From positions 14,830 to 78,829 of the forward strand of contig CAYSXI010000005.1 in assembly GCA_964434955.1 (NCBI GenBank): a stretch of 64,000 bases of DNA, in the 5' to 3' direction. Numbering within the stretch: position 1 is the first letter of the stretch; each line of letters opens with the position of its first letter. The stretch is from JANQLU01 sp964434955. Lineage in GTDB: Bacteria; Planctomycetota; Planctomycetia; Pirellulales; Pirellulaceae. A model generated the notes under the pieces. That model had not been told where the DNA came from. It made no database searches and worked only from the letters and a program-made list of their open reading frames with translations. The position numbers were made by a program, and so were the translations under genes. Shown in pieces: positions 51,497 to 59,828 of the stretch.

Positions 51497-52525
51497 ATGG
51501 TCATTGATCACGATACGAAAGTTGCGGTCCTCCTCCAGATGCTGGGCGCGGAGGCAACGACAAGCATTCTCGACAATATCGAGATCAATCGAGCCAACAA
51601 GATCATGGGTCGAATGAAAGAGCTCGAGGCCAACCCGGCCGAGACCGAAACCGTTGAGACAGTTCTCGAAGACTTTGAAACGTTTTTTCGCTTTGCGATT
51701 GAGACCGCGAACGTTGATTCTTATTGGTCCGAACTGGTTGAGGAATCCGATGAAGAGGAGGAAGAGTCGCCGGCGACCGTTCCCTTCTCGACCACGGGCA
51801 GTGATGCTTCGTCAGATGATGAACCGATCATGGAGTTCGGCCAATTCGAACCCACCGATCAACCCTTTGCCGACCTGAACCGCCTTCATCCGGTACAAAT
51901 CGCGACCGCAATCAAGCACGAGAAGCCACGGACCATTTCCATTGTTTTGAGCGCTTTGAAAGAGTCCCGAGTCGCAGCCTGCGTTTCCGAACTTCCCGAT
52001 TCGTTGCGCGGCGATGTGATGTCGATCATGATGTCCGATGCCGAGTATCCGGACTTCATCAAAAAGAAAATGGTATCGACCGCGGTTTTGCGAGCACTCG
52101 AAGTTCGACGTCCTGAGCCGCCCAAGCCCAAACCCGACGAAACCGTTGCATCGGTCCTTCGTGAACTTCCAAGGGATGTGCGATCGCAGATTGTGGACCA
52201 CCTCAAGGAAAGCAACGCCGAGGAAATTGAAAACCTTCAGAAGATGCTTTACCTGTTTGAAGACATCATCAACTACCACGACCGTTCGATTCAAAAGATC
52301 CTTGCCGAAGTCGAGAAAGCCGACCTGGTCATTGCTCTGCAAGATTGCCCCGAAGATATCTCTTCTCGGGTTTTGACGAACTTGTCCAAACGGGCCCGGC
52401 AAGCCCTGGTCGAAGAACTCGAGTTTGCCCAGAAAGAGTCGGAGGAAGTCGTTGCCAACGCGCGAAGCAATATCGCGGCCATCATCGCCGAGATGGACCA
52501 AACCGATCAATTGATGATGGCCTAA
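51497..52525 (+). CDS. fliG: Flagellar motor switch protein FliG
   Basis: 342 residues. The N-terminal FliF-binding domain (KVAVLLQMLGAEATTSILDN) is joined to the rest by a very acidic linker at about 78-125 (EESDEEEEES), not present in enteric FliG. The middle armadillo domain has NRLHPVQIATAIKHEKPRTI, and the C-terminal torque domain reads YLFEDIINYHDRSIQKILAE and TNLSKRARQALVEELEFAQ. The family LDDR is here YHDR. It meets MotA at the stator. Two bases separate it from the fliF stop. Confidence 0.94.
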   Translation: MVIDHDTKVAVLLQMLGAEATTSILDNIEINRANKIMGRMKELEANPAETETVETVLEDFETFFRFAIETANVDSYWSELVEESDEEEEESPATVPFSTTGSDASSDDEPIMEFGQFEPTDQPFADLNRLHPVQIATAIKHEKPRTISIVLSALKESRVAACVSELPDSLRGDVMSIMMSDAEYPDFIKKKMVSTAVLRALEVRRPEPPKPKPDETVASVLRELPRDVRSQIVDHLKESNAEEIENLQKMLYLFEDIINYHDRSIQKILAEVEKADLVIALQDCPEDISSRVLTNLSKRARQALVEELEFAQKESEEVVANARSNIAAIIAEMDQTDQLMMA

Positions 52526-52527
52526 AC

Positions 52528-53145
52528 ATGAACGCATCCCAAACCAGCATACGACTGTCTCGACCCTTGTCCCGGGTTTCCTTGTTCACGGGTGCGGTTC
52601 CCAGTCAGGATGAATTGAGTGGTTCCAACCCGACCGCGAGCATGGTCCAAAACCTCACGCAAGCCATTCAATCACTGAACGCCCGCGTGGTCGAACTCGA
52701 ATCTCGCCGACAGAATTCAATCGACGAATTTCGCATGTTGGCGGCCGAACTCGGAGTCGCCATCGGGTCGAAACTTGCCATGCGTGAAATTGAAGAGGGT
52801 GAAGCGATTGCCGCCTCACTTCTGAATCAATGGCTCGCCGACGTGGACCCTTCGCAGGTCTGCACACTCCGCTTGAATCCGAAAGATCACCAACAAGTCA
52901 CCTCGATGATCGATCAGGACTTGGACCAGTCTCGCCTGGTGTTGATTGAAGACCCAACACTTTCGCGCGGGGATTTTCTGATCGAAACCGACGAACATCA
53001 ATTCGCTTCGCTGATCGCTGTGAAGCTTGCCGAAATACGACACCTTGTCCTAAAAGAACTGAGTCATGCTACAGTTGAACGCCGAAGAGCTGAAAACTCG
53101 AATTCAGGAATTCGACGATTTCCAGATCGCCGGTCAGGTTTTTAG
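52528..53145 (+). CDS. fliH: FliH-like regulator of the export ATPase
   Basis: 205 residues from the ATG at 52528, two bases after fliG. A polar N-terminus leads into a helix (QNLTQAIQSLNARVVELESR) and a FliH/HrpE-like end (ELGVAIGSKLAMREIEEGEA, LRLNPKDHQQVTSM, SRGDFLIETDE). FliH holds FliI at the C ring. The last 26 codons read through the start of fliI in another frame and end in Arg-rich low-conservation sequence. Name based on position and helix pattern. Confidence 0.85.
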   Translation: MNASQTSIRLSRPLSRVSLFTGAVPSQDELSGSNPTASMVQNLTQAIQSLNARVVELESRRQNSIDEFRMLAAELGVAIGSKLAMREIEEGEAIAASLLNQWLADVDPSQVCTLRLNPKDHQQVTSMIDQDLDQSRLVLIEDPTLSRGDFLIETDEHQFASLIAVKLAEIRHLVLKELSHATVERRRAENSNSGIRRFPDRRSGF

Positions 53146-54382
53146 TTACCACGGTTTGCTGAGAGCCAACCTGGCAGCGAGCGTCGGTGATCTGTGCAAG
53201 ATTGCCGAGCCCGGTCGCCCTACGGTTCTGGCCGAGGTGATTGGTTTCGAGGAAGGCGCAACTCTGTTGCTACCCATGCATCGAATTGAATCGCTTTCAC
53301 CTGGTGCCAACATCATCGGCCTCAAACGGTCGATGCATGTGCCGGTTGGTCACAAGCTCAAAGGCCGTGTTCTTAACGGACTTTGCCAGCCGATTGATTC
53401 GCGAGGCCCGCTGGTTGCGAGTCAATGGATCGGCAACGAGCCTTGGACTCCCGATCCCATGGATCGACCACCGATCAACGAAGTTTTCGAAACCGGGCAA
53501 CGCGCCATCGACGGAATGCTGACAATCGGGAAGGGTCAACGAGTCGGATTGTTTGCCGGAAGTGGAATTGGGAAAAGCACGCTTTTGGGCGAAATATCCA
53601 AGCGATCTTCTTCCGACATCAATGTGATCGCATTGATTGGCGAACGCGGGCGTGAAGTTCAACCCTTCATTGAAGAATGTTTGGGCGAAGACGGGTTGGC
53701 CCGAAGTGTCGTGATCGTCGCGACAGCAGACGAAACTCCCTTGATGCGCTTGCATGCCGCGAAGTCGGCGATTGCGATCGCCAACTGGTTTCGCCAACAG
53801 CGTCACGATGTCCTGTTCATCATTGACAGCCTGACGCGGCTTGCTTTTGCTCAGCGTGAATTGGGTTTATTGCTTGGAGAGCCTCCCACCTCAAGGGGCT
53901 ATCCGCCGAGTTCGCTTCAGCTGATGGCGGATCTGATGGAGCCGCTGGGCCGCACGCAGGAGGGTTCGATCACCGGGATCTTGAGCGTTCTGGTCGACGG
54001 CGACGACATGAACGAACCGGTCGCGGATACGGTGCGAAGTGTGATCGACGGACACATTGTGCTCACGCGAAAGCTGGCTGAACAGAATCACTATCCAGCC
54101 ATTGATATCGGCCATAGTATCAGTCGCCTCGCCGACTCAATTGTCTCTGACCCTCATCGCCGCGCGACGCAAAAAATACGATCCGTCCTAAGCACTTACC
54201 AGGAAGTCGAAGACCTGATTCGAATCGGCATGTACCAGGCAGGTACGTCAGAAAAAATCGATACGGCCATCATGCTTCGAGAACATATCAATCAGTTCCT
54301 TCGACAACTGAACGGAGAGCACGCGCGGTTCGCCGATTCGGTTTCACGGATGACTCAAATGATGGACACATGGAGTTACTGA
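53066..54382 (+). CDS. fliI: Flagellar export ATPase FliI
   Basis: 438 residues. The N-terminal beta-barrel is followed by the F1-beta-like ATPase: Walker A GSGIGKST at 165-172, catalytic region VIALIGERGREVQPFIEECL, Walker B DVLFIIDSLTRLAFAQRE and GLLLGEPPTSRGYPPS. FliI drives substrate unloading at the gate with FliH and FliJ. The ATG at 53066 overlaps fliH by 80 bases, but the N-terminal barrel needs these residues (IAGQVFSYHGLLRANLAAS), so this start is preferred. Confidence 0.96.
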   Translation: MLQLNAEELKTRIQEFDDFQIAGQVFSYHGLLRANLAASVGDLCKIAEPGRPTVLAEVIGFEEGATLLLPMHRIESLSPGANIIGLKRSMHVPVGHKLKGRVLNGLCQPIDSRGPLVASQWIGNEPWTPDPMDRPPINEVFETGQRAIDGMLTIGKGQRVGLFAGSGIGKSTLLGEISKRSSSDINVIALIGERGREVQPFIEECLGEDGLARSVVIVATADETPLMRLHAAKSAIAIANWFRQQRHDVLFIIDSLTRLAFAQRELGLLLGEPPTSRGYPPSSLQLMADLMEPLGRTQEGSITGILSVLVDGDDMNEPVADTVRSVIDGHIVLTRKLAEQNHYPAIDIGHSISRLADSIVSDPHRRATQKIRSVLSTYQEVEDLIRIGMYQAGTSEKIDTAIMLREHINQFLRQLNGEHARFADSVSRMTQMMDTWSY

Positions 54383-54807
54383 TGGCAACCGACTTACGCA
54401 AGATCATCCGTGTGGAAAACCAACTCAAGAGAATGGTCGAACTGAGGCTGGTCGAACTAGAAGCGGAACTGGCCCGCAAACAAGCGCAGTGGACCGGAAT
54501 TCAGTCCATGCAAAACGATTGTGGTTATCAGAACGCGCAGGGTGGGGAGTACTTGGAGTCATTGCGAAATCGCTTTCAACTGCTTGAGCATGCCGGAGAC
54601 CAATTGCGACAGGAGATCGCAGAGGTTCATCAACGACTGATCGAAGAACAGAAACGATTTCAGATGCACACGACACGACTGGAAGGTCTCGAAAAGCTCC
54701 AATCGAAATTCGAATCTGAGAGCGAGGTTCGAAAAATGCACTCCTTCAGAACAGAACAAATGGACCAACTGGTTCGCAGAACCGTAGGCACGGAGGCTGA
54801 AAAATGA
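54382..54807 (+). CDS. fliJ: FliJ-like export chaperone
   Basis: 141 residues, almost fully coiled coil (VENQLKRMVELRLVELEAEL, LEGLEKLQSKFESESEVRKM). The ATG shares one base with the fliI stop (TGATG). FliJ fits into the FliI ring like the stalk of F1 and activates FlhA. Sequence conservation in this family is low, so the name rests on size, coiled coil and position after fliI. Confidence 0.85.
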   Translation: MATDLRKIIRVENQLKRMVELRLVELEAELARKQAQWTGIQSMQNDCGYQNAQGGEYLESLRNRFQLLEHAGDQLRQEIAEVHQRLIEEQKRFQMHTTRLEGLEKLQSKFESESEVRKMHSFRTEQMDQLVRRTVGTEAEK

Positions 54808-55565
54808 AAAAGTTGATCGTGGTTGGCGTTGTTGGCGCCATTGTTTTCGCGGCTTCATTTATTGGCTCATCGTTCTTGCTTCAACAGAATGAAGCCAAGA
54901 ATGCGGATACCGAACAGGACGAAACTTCGGAAACGGACATGAAAATGGCCAAAGCCGATAGCAAGAAGAAGTCCGGCAAACAGGATCCGATGAGTTCGAA
55001 GGATCTCCCCGCGCCCTTCAAGCCCAAATCACTTTCCGAAGATTCTCTCCTGAAAATGGTGGAGTCCATTCAGAAACGCGAAGCGGCGGTGCTGCGAAAG
55101 GAAAAAGAAATCCTGGATCGCGAATCGCGGCATCGATTCATCCTCAACGACATTCAGCGCGAGAAACGAGAATACGAAGCCGTTTCGGCCGAAGTTCAGG
55201 CGAAGATCGATCAGGCGAAACGGATCCTTCAAACGGTCGAACAAAAGAAAAAAGAAATCCTGCTCGAAAGTCAAAAAATAAAAGAGATGCAGGGCGAGAT
55301 TGAAAAGAATGCGACACCGCGCTCCATCGCCGAACAAAACAACATCAAGAAAATTGCCGAATGGATTCAAAGCATGCCGGCGGACGACGCAGCCAAAACC
55401 TTCAAACGCTACGCGGACGACGGCAAGATGGTCATGGCCGCCAAGATCCTGCGTCAGATTGAAGAACGGACGGCGGCGAAGATCCTCTCGGCCATGAATG
55501 ATCCCGTTCTCGTGACCCAGATTCTGGATGAATTCAAGAACACCATTCCGACCAAGAAACGATAG
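54804..55565 (+). CDS. MotE-like membrane coiled-coil protein
   Basis: 253 residues. An N-terminal membrane helix (LIVVGVVGAIVFAASFIGSS) is followed by a Lys/Asp/Ser-rich linker, a long coiled coil (about 85-165; EVQAKIDQAKRILQTVEQKK) and a C-terminal MgtE-N-like helical end (IAEWIQSMPADDAAKTFKRY, AAKILRQIEERTAAKILSAM). This is the order of MotE, a periplasmic chaperone of the stator in other bacteria. It overlaps fliJ by ATGA. Function is inferred from the family resemblance and from stators being encoded nearby. Confidence 0.8.
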   Translation: MKKLIVVGVVGAIVFAASFIGSSFLLQQNEAKNADTEQDETSETDMKMAKADSKKKSGKQDPMSSKDLPAPFKPKSLSEDSLLKMVESIQKREAAVLRKEKEILDRESRHRFILNDIQREKREYEAVSAEVQAKIDQAKRILQTVEQKKKEILLESQKIKEMQGEIEKNATPRSIAEQNNIKKIAEWIQSMPADDAAKTFKRYADDGKMVMAAKILRQIEERTAAKILSAMNDPVLVTQILDEFKNTIPTKKR

Positions 55566-55577
55566 TGAGGACCGATC

Positions 55578-55847
55578 ATGGATGAATCAGAAGTCACCAA
55601 TATCGTCAACGAACTTTTGCTTACCGGTTTGTATCTGGTTGGTCCGGCCGTTCTGACGAGTCTTCTTGTCGGATTGTTGATCAGCATTTTCCAAACCGTC
55701 CCGGGCATCCAGGAGCAGACGCTTTCGTTCGCGCCACGAATCCTGGCAGTCGGCATTGCCTTGGCGCTGACTATGTCGTGGACCCTTCAAGTTGCGATGG
55801 ACTTCACGACGAAGTTAATGACTTACACGCTGGAGATGTCGCATTGA
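55578..55847 (+). CDS. fliQ: Flagellar export gate protein FliQ
   Basis: 89 residues with two membrane helices (ELLLTGLYLVGPAVLTSLLV and LAVGIALALTMSWTLQVAM) and the conserved GLLISIFQTVPGIQEQTLSF between them. This is the standard FliQ size. It forms the gate pore with FliP and FliR. Its stop overlaps the TTG start of fliR. Confidence 0.97.
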   Translation: MDESEVTNIVNELLLTGLYLVGPAVLTSLLVGLLISIFQTVPGIQEQTLSFAPRILAVGIALALTMSWTLQVAMDFTTKLMTYTLEMSH

Positions 55848-56617
55848 TTCACGACTGGGTGCTGACCTACGTTCTCATCGTGGTTCGGGTGGTCACTTTC
55901 CTTTCGATCTTGCCATTGTTTGGTCGGCGGACGCTGCCAAAAACGGTCGTCATCGGGTTGGGCCTTGGCCTGTCCACGCTCTGGTTCTGCAACTATGAAA
56001 CACCGCCGATAACCCTCTCGGAATCCAATCAGTATGTTGGTTGGCTCCAGCTTTGGGTTTGGACATTCCGAGAAATGATGATCGGTGGCCTGCTGGGGCT
56101 TGCCTTTGGAATTTTCATCTATCCCTTGCAAATCGCGGGATCCTACCTGGCTCAAGAGATGGGTCTTTCCATTGCGAGCCTGTCGGATCCGTCAACCAAC
56201 AACAACTCCGATGTCATTTCGAGTTTGTTTCAGACGATCGGGCTACTGATCTTTTTCGTCGGCAATTTTCACCACTTTATTTTCGCCACGCTGCACCAGT
56301 CTTTCGCACGTATTCCGCTGGCGCAGGGATTTCTGTTTCAATCCCTTGAAAACGGATTTGAAGGCTTTGCCTCTGTGGACCAGTCCGGCTTGTCATTGAT
56401 TGCTCCGATCGTGATTTGTTTATTTGTCATCCTGGTCATCCTTCTGTTTTTGACCAAAGCGGCCCCGACGATGAACTTGTTTTCCGTAGGTTTGTCGGTT
56501 CGAATTTTTGCCGGCTTGTGTTTCCTGGTGATTTTTGCCCCCAATCTTTTGAACGGTATCCATACCTACTTTGAGTCGGGGCAGCACTGGATCGAAGGGT
56601 TTATGGAGTCGCTCTAG
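55844..56617 (+). CDS. fliR: Flagellar export gate protein FliR
   Basis: 257 residues from the TTG at 55844, which overlaps the fliQ stop (TTGA) and has GGAG eight bases ahead; an ATG at 55778 would overlap fliQ by 70 bases and add non-family residues. Conserved stretches: VLIVVRVVTFLSILPLFGRR, FREMMIGGLLGLAFGIFIYP and MNLFSVGLSVRIFAGLCFLV. FliR completes the FliPQR pore. Flanked by fliQ and flhB as is usual. Confidence 0.94.
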   Translation: MIHDWVLTYVLIVVRVVTFLSILPLFGRRTLPKTVVIGLGLGLSTLWFCNYETPPITLSESNQYVGWLQLWVWTFREMMIGGLLGLAFGIFIYPLQIAGSYLAQEMGLSIASLSDPSTNNNSDVISSLFQTIGLLIFFVGNFHHFIFATLHQSFARIPLAQGFLFQSLENGFEGFASVDQSGLSLIAPIVICLFVILVILLFLTKAAPTMNLFSVGLSVRIFAGLCFLVIFAPNLLNGIHTYFESGQHWIEGFMESL

Positions 56618-56629
56618 GCGGGCGAAGGC

Positions 56630-57697
56630 ATGGCTGAGAATCAAGGTCAAGATCGTACCGAACAACCTACAACCAGGCGGATGGAGAAAGCCGCCGAGGA
56701 GGGGCAGGTTGCGTCAAGCACGGAATTCACGACCGGCATGCTCCTGCTGGGAAGCGTCCTGTTTCTGATGCTCTTTGGCCCATGGATCGGGCAGCGCTTG
56801 CTTTCCATTCTTAGTAACAACCTTTCTTCGCTAGGCGGCCAGTCGGTCGACGCAGCCTCCGCTTCCCGAATGGTTCAGCTCGCGTTGGCCGATGGATTTC
56901 AGATAGTCTGGTCATTGCTGGCCGTGGCCAGCGTTCTTGCGGTCGGTTCGGCGATGATGGTTTCGGGGATCCGCCTGACCTTCAAGCCGCTTTCCCCAAA
57001 CCCTGAGAAACTCAGTCCGGCCAAGGGAATCAAAAAAATCTTCTCGATGAAAGCGGTCGTTCGCGGCTTGATGGCGGTCGCAAAAACAGTCGCCCTGACG
57101 GCCATCGCCTACTGGGTCATTCAGAATTCGTTTCCGGAGGTCGGTTCGACCCTGGGAATGGGCGCCAATCAGTGGGTTGCGGTTGGCTGGAGCCTGTGCG
57201 TCAAAATCGGACTTTCCATTTCAGCGGCACTTTTGGTGATCGGCGTTATCGACCTGCTTTTCCAGAAATGGAAGCACCATCAAGAATTGATGATGACGAA
57301 ACAGGAGGTTCGAGAAGAACAAAAAGACAGTGAAGGGGATCCGCACCTGAAAGCCCGCATCAAACAACTCCAACGGGAAGTCGCCAGCCGTCAGATGATT
57401 CAAGACGTCGCAACGGCCTCCGTCGTGGTCACGAACCCGACCCACCTGTCCATTGCGTTGCGCTATGAGCCCTCTCGCGACAACGCACCTGTGGTGGTTG
57501 CCAAGGGAGCTGATGAAGTTGCCTTCATCATCCGGAAGGTTGCCAAAGAAAACAAAATTCCGATCCTGGAAAAGAAGCCCCTTGCGCGAGCCCTTTATGC
57601 GACGGCGAACGTAGGCCAGGAGATCCCGCTCGAATTCTATCAGGCGGTCGCCGAAATCCTGGCCTACATCACGGAGCGAAAAACAATTCTCGACTAG
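56630..57697 (+). CDS. flhB: Flagellar export switch protein FlhB
   Basis: 355 residues. The N-terminus QDRTEQPTTRRMEKAAEEGQ is typical, then four membrane helices and a cytoplasmic domain. The self-cleavage site NPTH is at 269-272 (VVTNPTHLSIALRYEP), so the switch between hook and filament export, under FliK, should work. The end IPLEFYQAVAEILAYITERK is short and lacks the Pro-rich tail of enteric FlhB. Last gene of the flgB operon; the next gene is convergent. Confidence 0.97.
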   Translation: MAENQGQDRTEQPTTRRMEKAAEEGQVASSTEFTTGMLLLGSVLFLMLFGPWIGQRLLSILSNNLSSLGGQSVDAASASRMVQLALADGFQIVWSLLAVASVLAVGSAMMVSGIRLTFKPLSPNPEKLSPAKGIKKIFSMKAVVRGLMAVAKTVALTAIAYWVIQNSFPEVGSTLGMGANQWVAVGWSLCVKIGLSISAALLVIGVIDLLFQKWKHHQELMMTKQEVREEQKDSEGDPHLKARIKQLQREVASRQMIQDVATASVVVTNPTHLSIALRYEPSRDNAPVVVAKGADEVAFIIRKVAKENKIPILEKKPLARALYATANVGQEIPLEFYQAVAEILAYITERKTILD

Positions 57698-57736
57698 TTG
57701 AATCTTGACGGTCGTCGACGATTTGAACCATGCCGA

Positions 57737-59203
57737 CTACTTGATCGTTGCCGTTGCGTCTCCGCAGACTTGGTTGCGGCCGTTTTCTTTTGCTCGATAC
57801 AACTCCGTGTCCGCTCGTTCGAACAGCGCGTCGATCGTTTCCACGGCTTCGGAGTACCATTCGGCCGCACCGATGCTGACGGTAACAGAAAGCGTTTGCC
57901 CTTCCACGTTGACGGAGGAATTATCGATGCATTCACGCAGCCGTTCTGCCACGTTGACCGCGAGTTCAATATCACACTGCGGCAGCAAAACGACGAACTC
58001 CTCGCCACCGATCCGGAAGGCCTGATCGTACTTTCGCAGATTGTTGTCGATGGTATGAGCGACGTGACAAAGAACTTTGTCGCCGACCGCATGCCCGTGC
58101 GTATCATTGAATTTCTTGAAGTGGTCAATGTCGAGGACGAGGATGGAAAACTTGGACCCGTTTCGATAGGCCCGGTCTTTTTCAGCAGCGCTCTTGCATT
58201 CCCACGACCGACGGTTTTCCAGGCCGGTAAGCTGGTCCACGTTGACCTGCTCTTTGAGCATTTCGTTCTGCTCCGACATGACGGCGACTTCCTGCTGCAT
58301 CGACATGGTCATCGACGTCATCTGTTTTTTGGCATCTTTCTCAATTTCCGCCAACGACTTGGTGGAAGAGTCAAACTGAAGCAGCGTGGCATACTCTCGC
58401 CATTCCTCGACGATACTTTCATAGATGCTCTCAAACACTTCGTGCGAGATCTGGAACGTTTCTTTTGCGTATCTTTTAACGTTCTCAATCTGTTCCATTT
58501 GGCAGTTGTCGTTTCCAACCACTTGCCCAATTCCCGTGGCCAGAATCATCGCTTCCTGGAGTGGCGTTTTCTCTTCCTCGGAACATAGCGTGTTGATGCC
58601 ACCGATAATCTCGCTCGGGAACATCCAGTTTTGCAGCATCAGCCCGCCCAGACGATACTTGTCCAGGTCGCATTCATCCTGCAGCTCGAACCGATTGACA
58701 ACCTTGTATTCGGGATGAGCTTCCAGAATTTCCGATTTGGATTGGTTGGAGAATGCAACGGCAAGCTCACCGATCTCCATCATCAAGCCGGAGAGAAAGC
58801 CCAGGTCAGCGTCTTGCGCGGCGAAACTACAAAGGTGTTTTGCCGAGACCGCGCGAACAAGGGACCGGTTCCAAAAATCATCGAGGTCAAACCCTTCGAC
58901 GGATTTGTCTTTCCCGGATTCGATAATCGAGAACGACAACGCGATGGTTTTCACCATTCGCATTCCCAATACGACCACCGCTTGTTTCAAATGAACCACC
59001 TCGCGTCGGACCGAGATCGTCGGAGAATTCGCATAGGCGATAATTCTTGCCGAAAGAATCGGATCCGCGCTCAATGTCTTGACGAGATCCATGACTTTCA
59101 GTGATGGATCGGAAAAAATTTCCAGTAGCTTGGCAGCAACGGACGGCGGGCTTGGAAGATCATCCAAGTCGACGATTTTCGATAGTTCTTGGTTTGCAGA
59201 CAT
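57737..59203 (-). CDS. HDOD-GGDEF protein, probable diguanylate cyclase
   Basis: 488 residues. Residues about 14-215 are an HDOD domain (LVKTLSADPILSARIIAYAN, QAVVVLGMRMVKTIALS). A coiled segment (about 285-322) leads to a GGDEF domain: DQLTGLENRRSW, ILVLDIDHFKKFNDTHGHAV and an intact GGEEF at 399-403. The I-site RKYD at 390-393 is correctly placed for feedback inhibition. It should make c-di-GMP, which in many bacteria shifts cells from swimming to attachment. Convergent with flhB; a PilZ gene 3.5 kb away may be a receiver. Confidence 0.93.
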   Translation of the reverse strand: MSANQELSKIVDLDDLPSPPSVAAKLLEIFSDPSLKVMDLVKTLSADPILSARIIAYANSPTISVRREVVHLKQAVVVLGMRMVKTIALSFSIIESGKDKSVEGFDLDDFWNRSLVRAVSAKHLCSFAAQDADLGFLSGLMMEIGELAVAFSNQSKSEILEAHPEYKVVNRFELQDECDLDKYRLGGLMLQNWMFPSEIIGGINTLCSEEEKTPLQEAMILATGIGQVVGNDNCQMEQIENVKRYAKETFQISHEVFESIYESIVEEWREYATLLQFDSSTKSLAEIEKDAKKQMTSMTMSMQQEVAVMSEQNEMLKEQVNVDQLTGLENRRSWECKSAAEKDRAYRNGSKFSILVLDIDHFKKFNDTHGHAVGDKVLCHVAHTIDNNLRKYDQAFRIGGEEFVVLLPQCDIELAVNVAERLRECIDNSSVNVEGQTLSVTVSIGAAEWYSEAVETIDALFERADTELYRAKENGRNQVCGDATATIK

Positions 59204-59503
59204 GGCGTTCCGGTTGAATCAATTGGGCAAAATTGGTTGTTATCTTTCGTGATCGTTGATGTAACTTGCAACTTGCCATTTCATTGCGGAAAAGCGCAAT
59301 GTAACTGGACAAGTTGAACGTATATGAGGATTAGTTGGGCTAGTTCAATTCGAATGGCCACAAAAAAAAAGCGCGAAGGATAACGATCCAGCGCGCTCAT
59401 AGGCAGGAGTCGTCCCAATTGTGGACAGGGGTCGACTCAGTGCCGTAATCGAACCGGACTGAAATCACTTGCTATGTCGGTTGTTTGTTAATTTGCCCGG
59501 GGA
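59204..59503. other. Intergenic region with leader hairpin and terminator
   Basis: No convincing gene. ATTGCG (59283-59288) and CGCAAT (59295-59300) form a 6-bp hairpin in what would be the leader of the HDOD-GGDEF gene. The terminator of the STAS/REC-HDOD unit lies at 59362-59396. No clear sigma-54 or sigma-28 site was seen. Confidence 0.45.
59362..59396 (-). terminator. Rho-independent terminator after the STAS gene
   Basis: On the minus strand AGCGCG and CGCGCT pair around a loop that can itself pair (GGAT/ATCC), followed by nine T (A-run 59362-59370 on the plus strand). It ends the REC-HDOD/STAS unit. Confidence 0.88.
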
Positions 59504-59809
59504 CTACCGAATTTCGACGAGCCGGGACATTTGTACTCTTTCAAAAACGGACCGAACTTCGACGCTGACATTCTGGATGACAATCTCACCGCCCAAGTTT
59601 CGGATTTGCTTGATCGTTGCGACGATCGCCCCCAGGCCAGCGCTGTCCATGAACTTGACGTTGATCAAATCCAGGCAAAACCCCTGACCAATCTGGGCCG
59701 GAGTCTCGTTCACGAGGTCTCTGAACTGGTTCTTGTTGTGAGCGTCGAGTACTTCGAATGGAATTTCGAGTACACGTTCGTTTTCATTGGTTGTAGTTGA
59801 TCCGTGCAT
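59504..59809 (-). CDS. STAS-domain anti-sigma-factor antagonist
   Basis: 101 residues from the ATG at 59809, with GAGAG before it (a TTG four codons upstream is possible). The single STAS domain shows FMDSAGLGAIVATIKQIRNL, where the Ser of DSAGLG is the residue phosphorylated in SpoIIAA-type proteins. Such proteins switch anti-sigma kinases by partner exchange. No kinase or phosphatase of this type is in the window. It follows the REC-HDOD gene by about 19 bases, so the two probably work together. Confidence 0.88.
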   Translation of the reverse strand: MHGSTTTNENERVLEIPFEVLDAHNKNQFRDLVNETPAQIGQGFCLDLINVKFMDSAGLGAIVATIKQIRNLGGEIVIQNVSVEVRSVFERVQMSRLVEIR

Positions 59810-59828
59810 GGGTTCTCTCAATGCGAAT

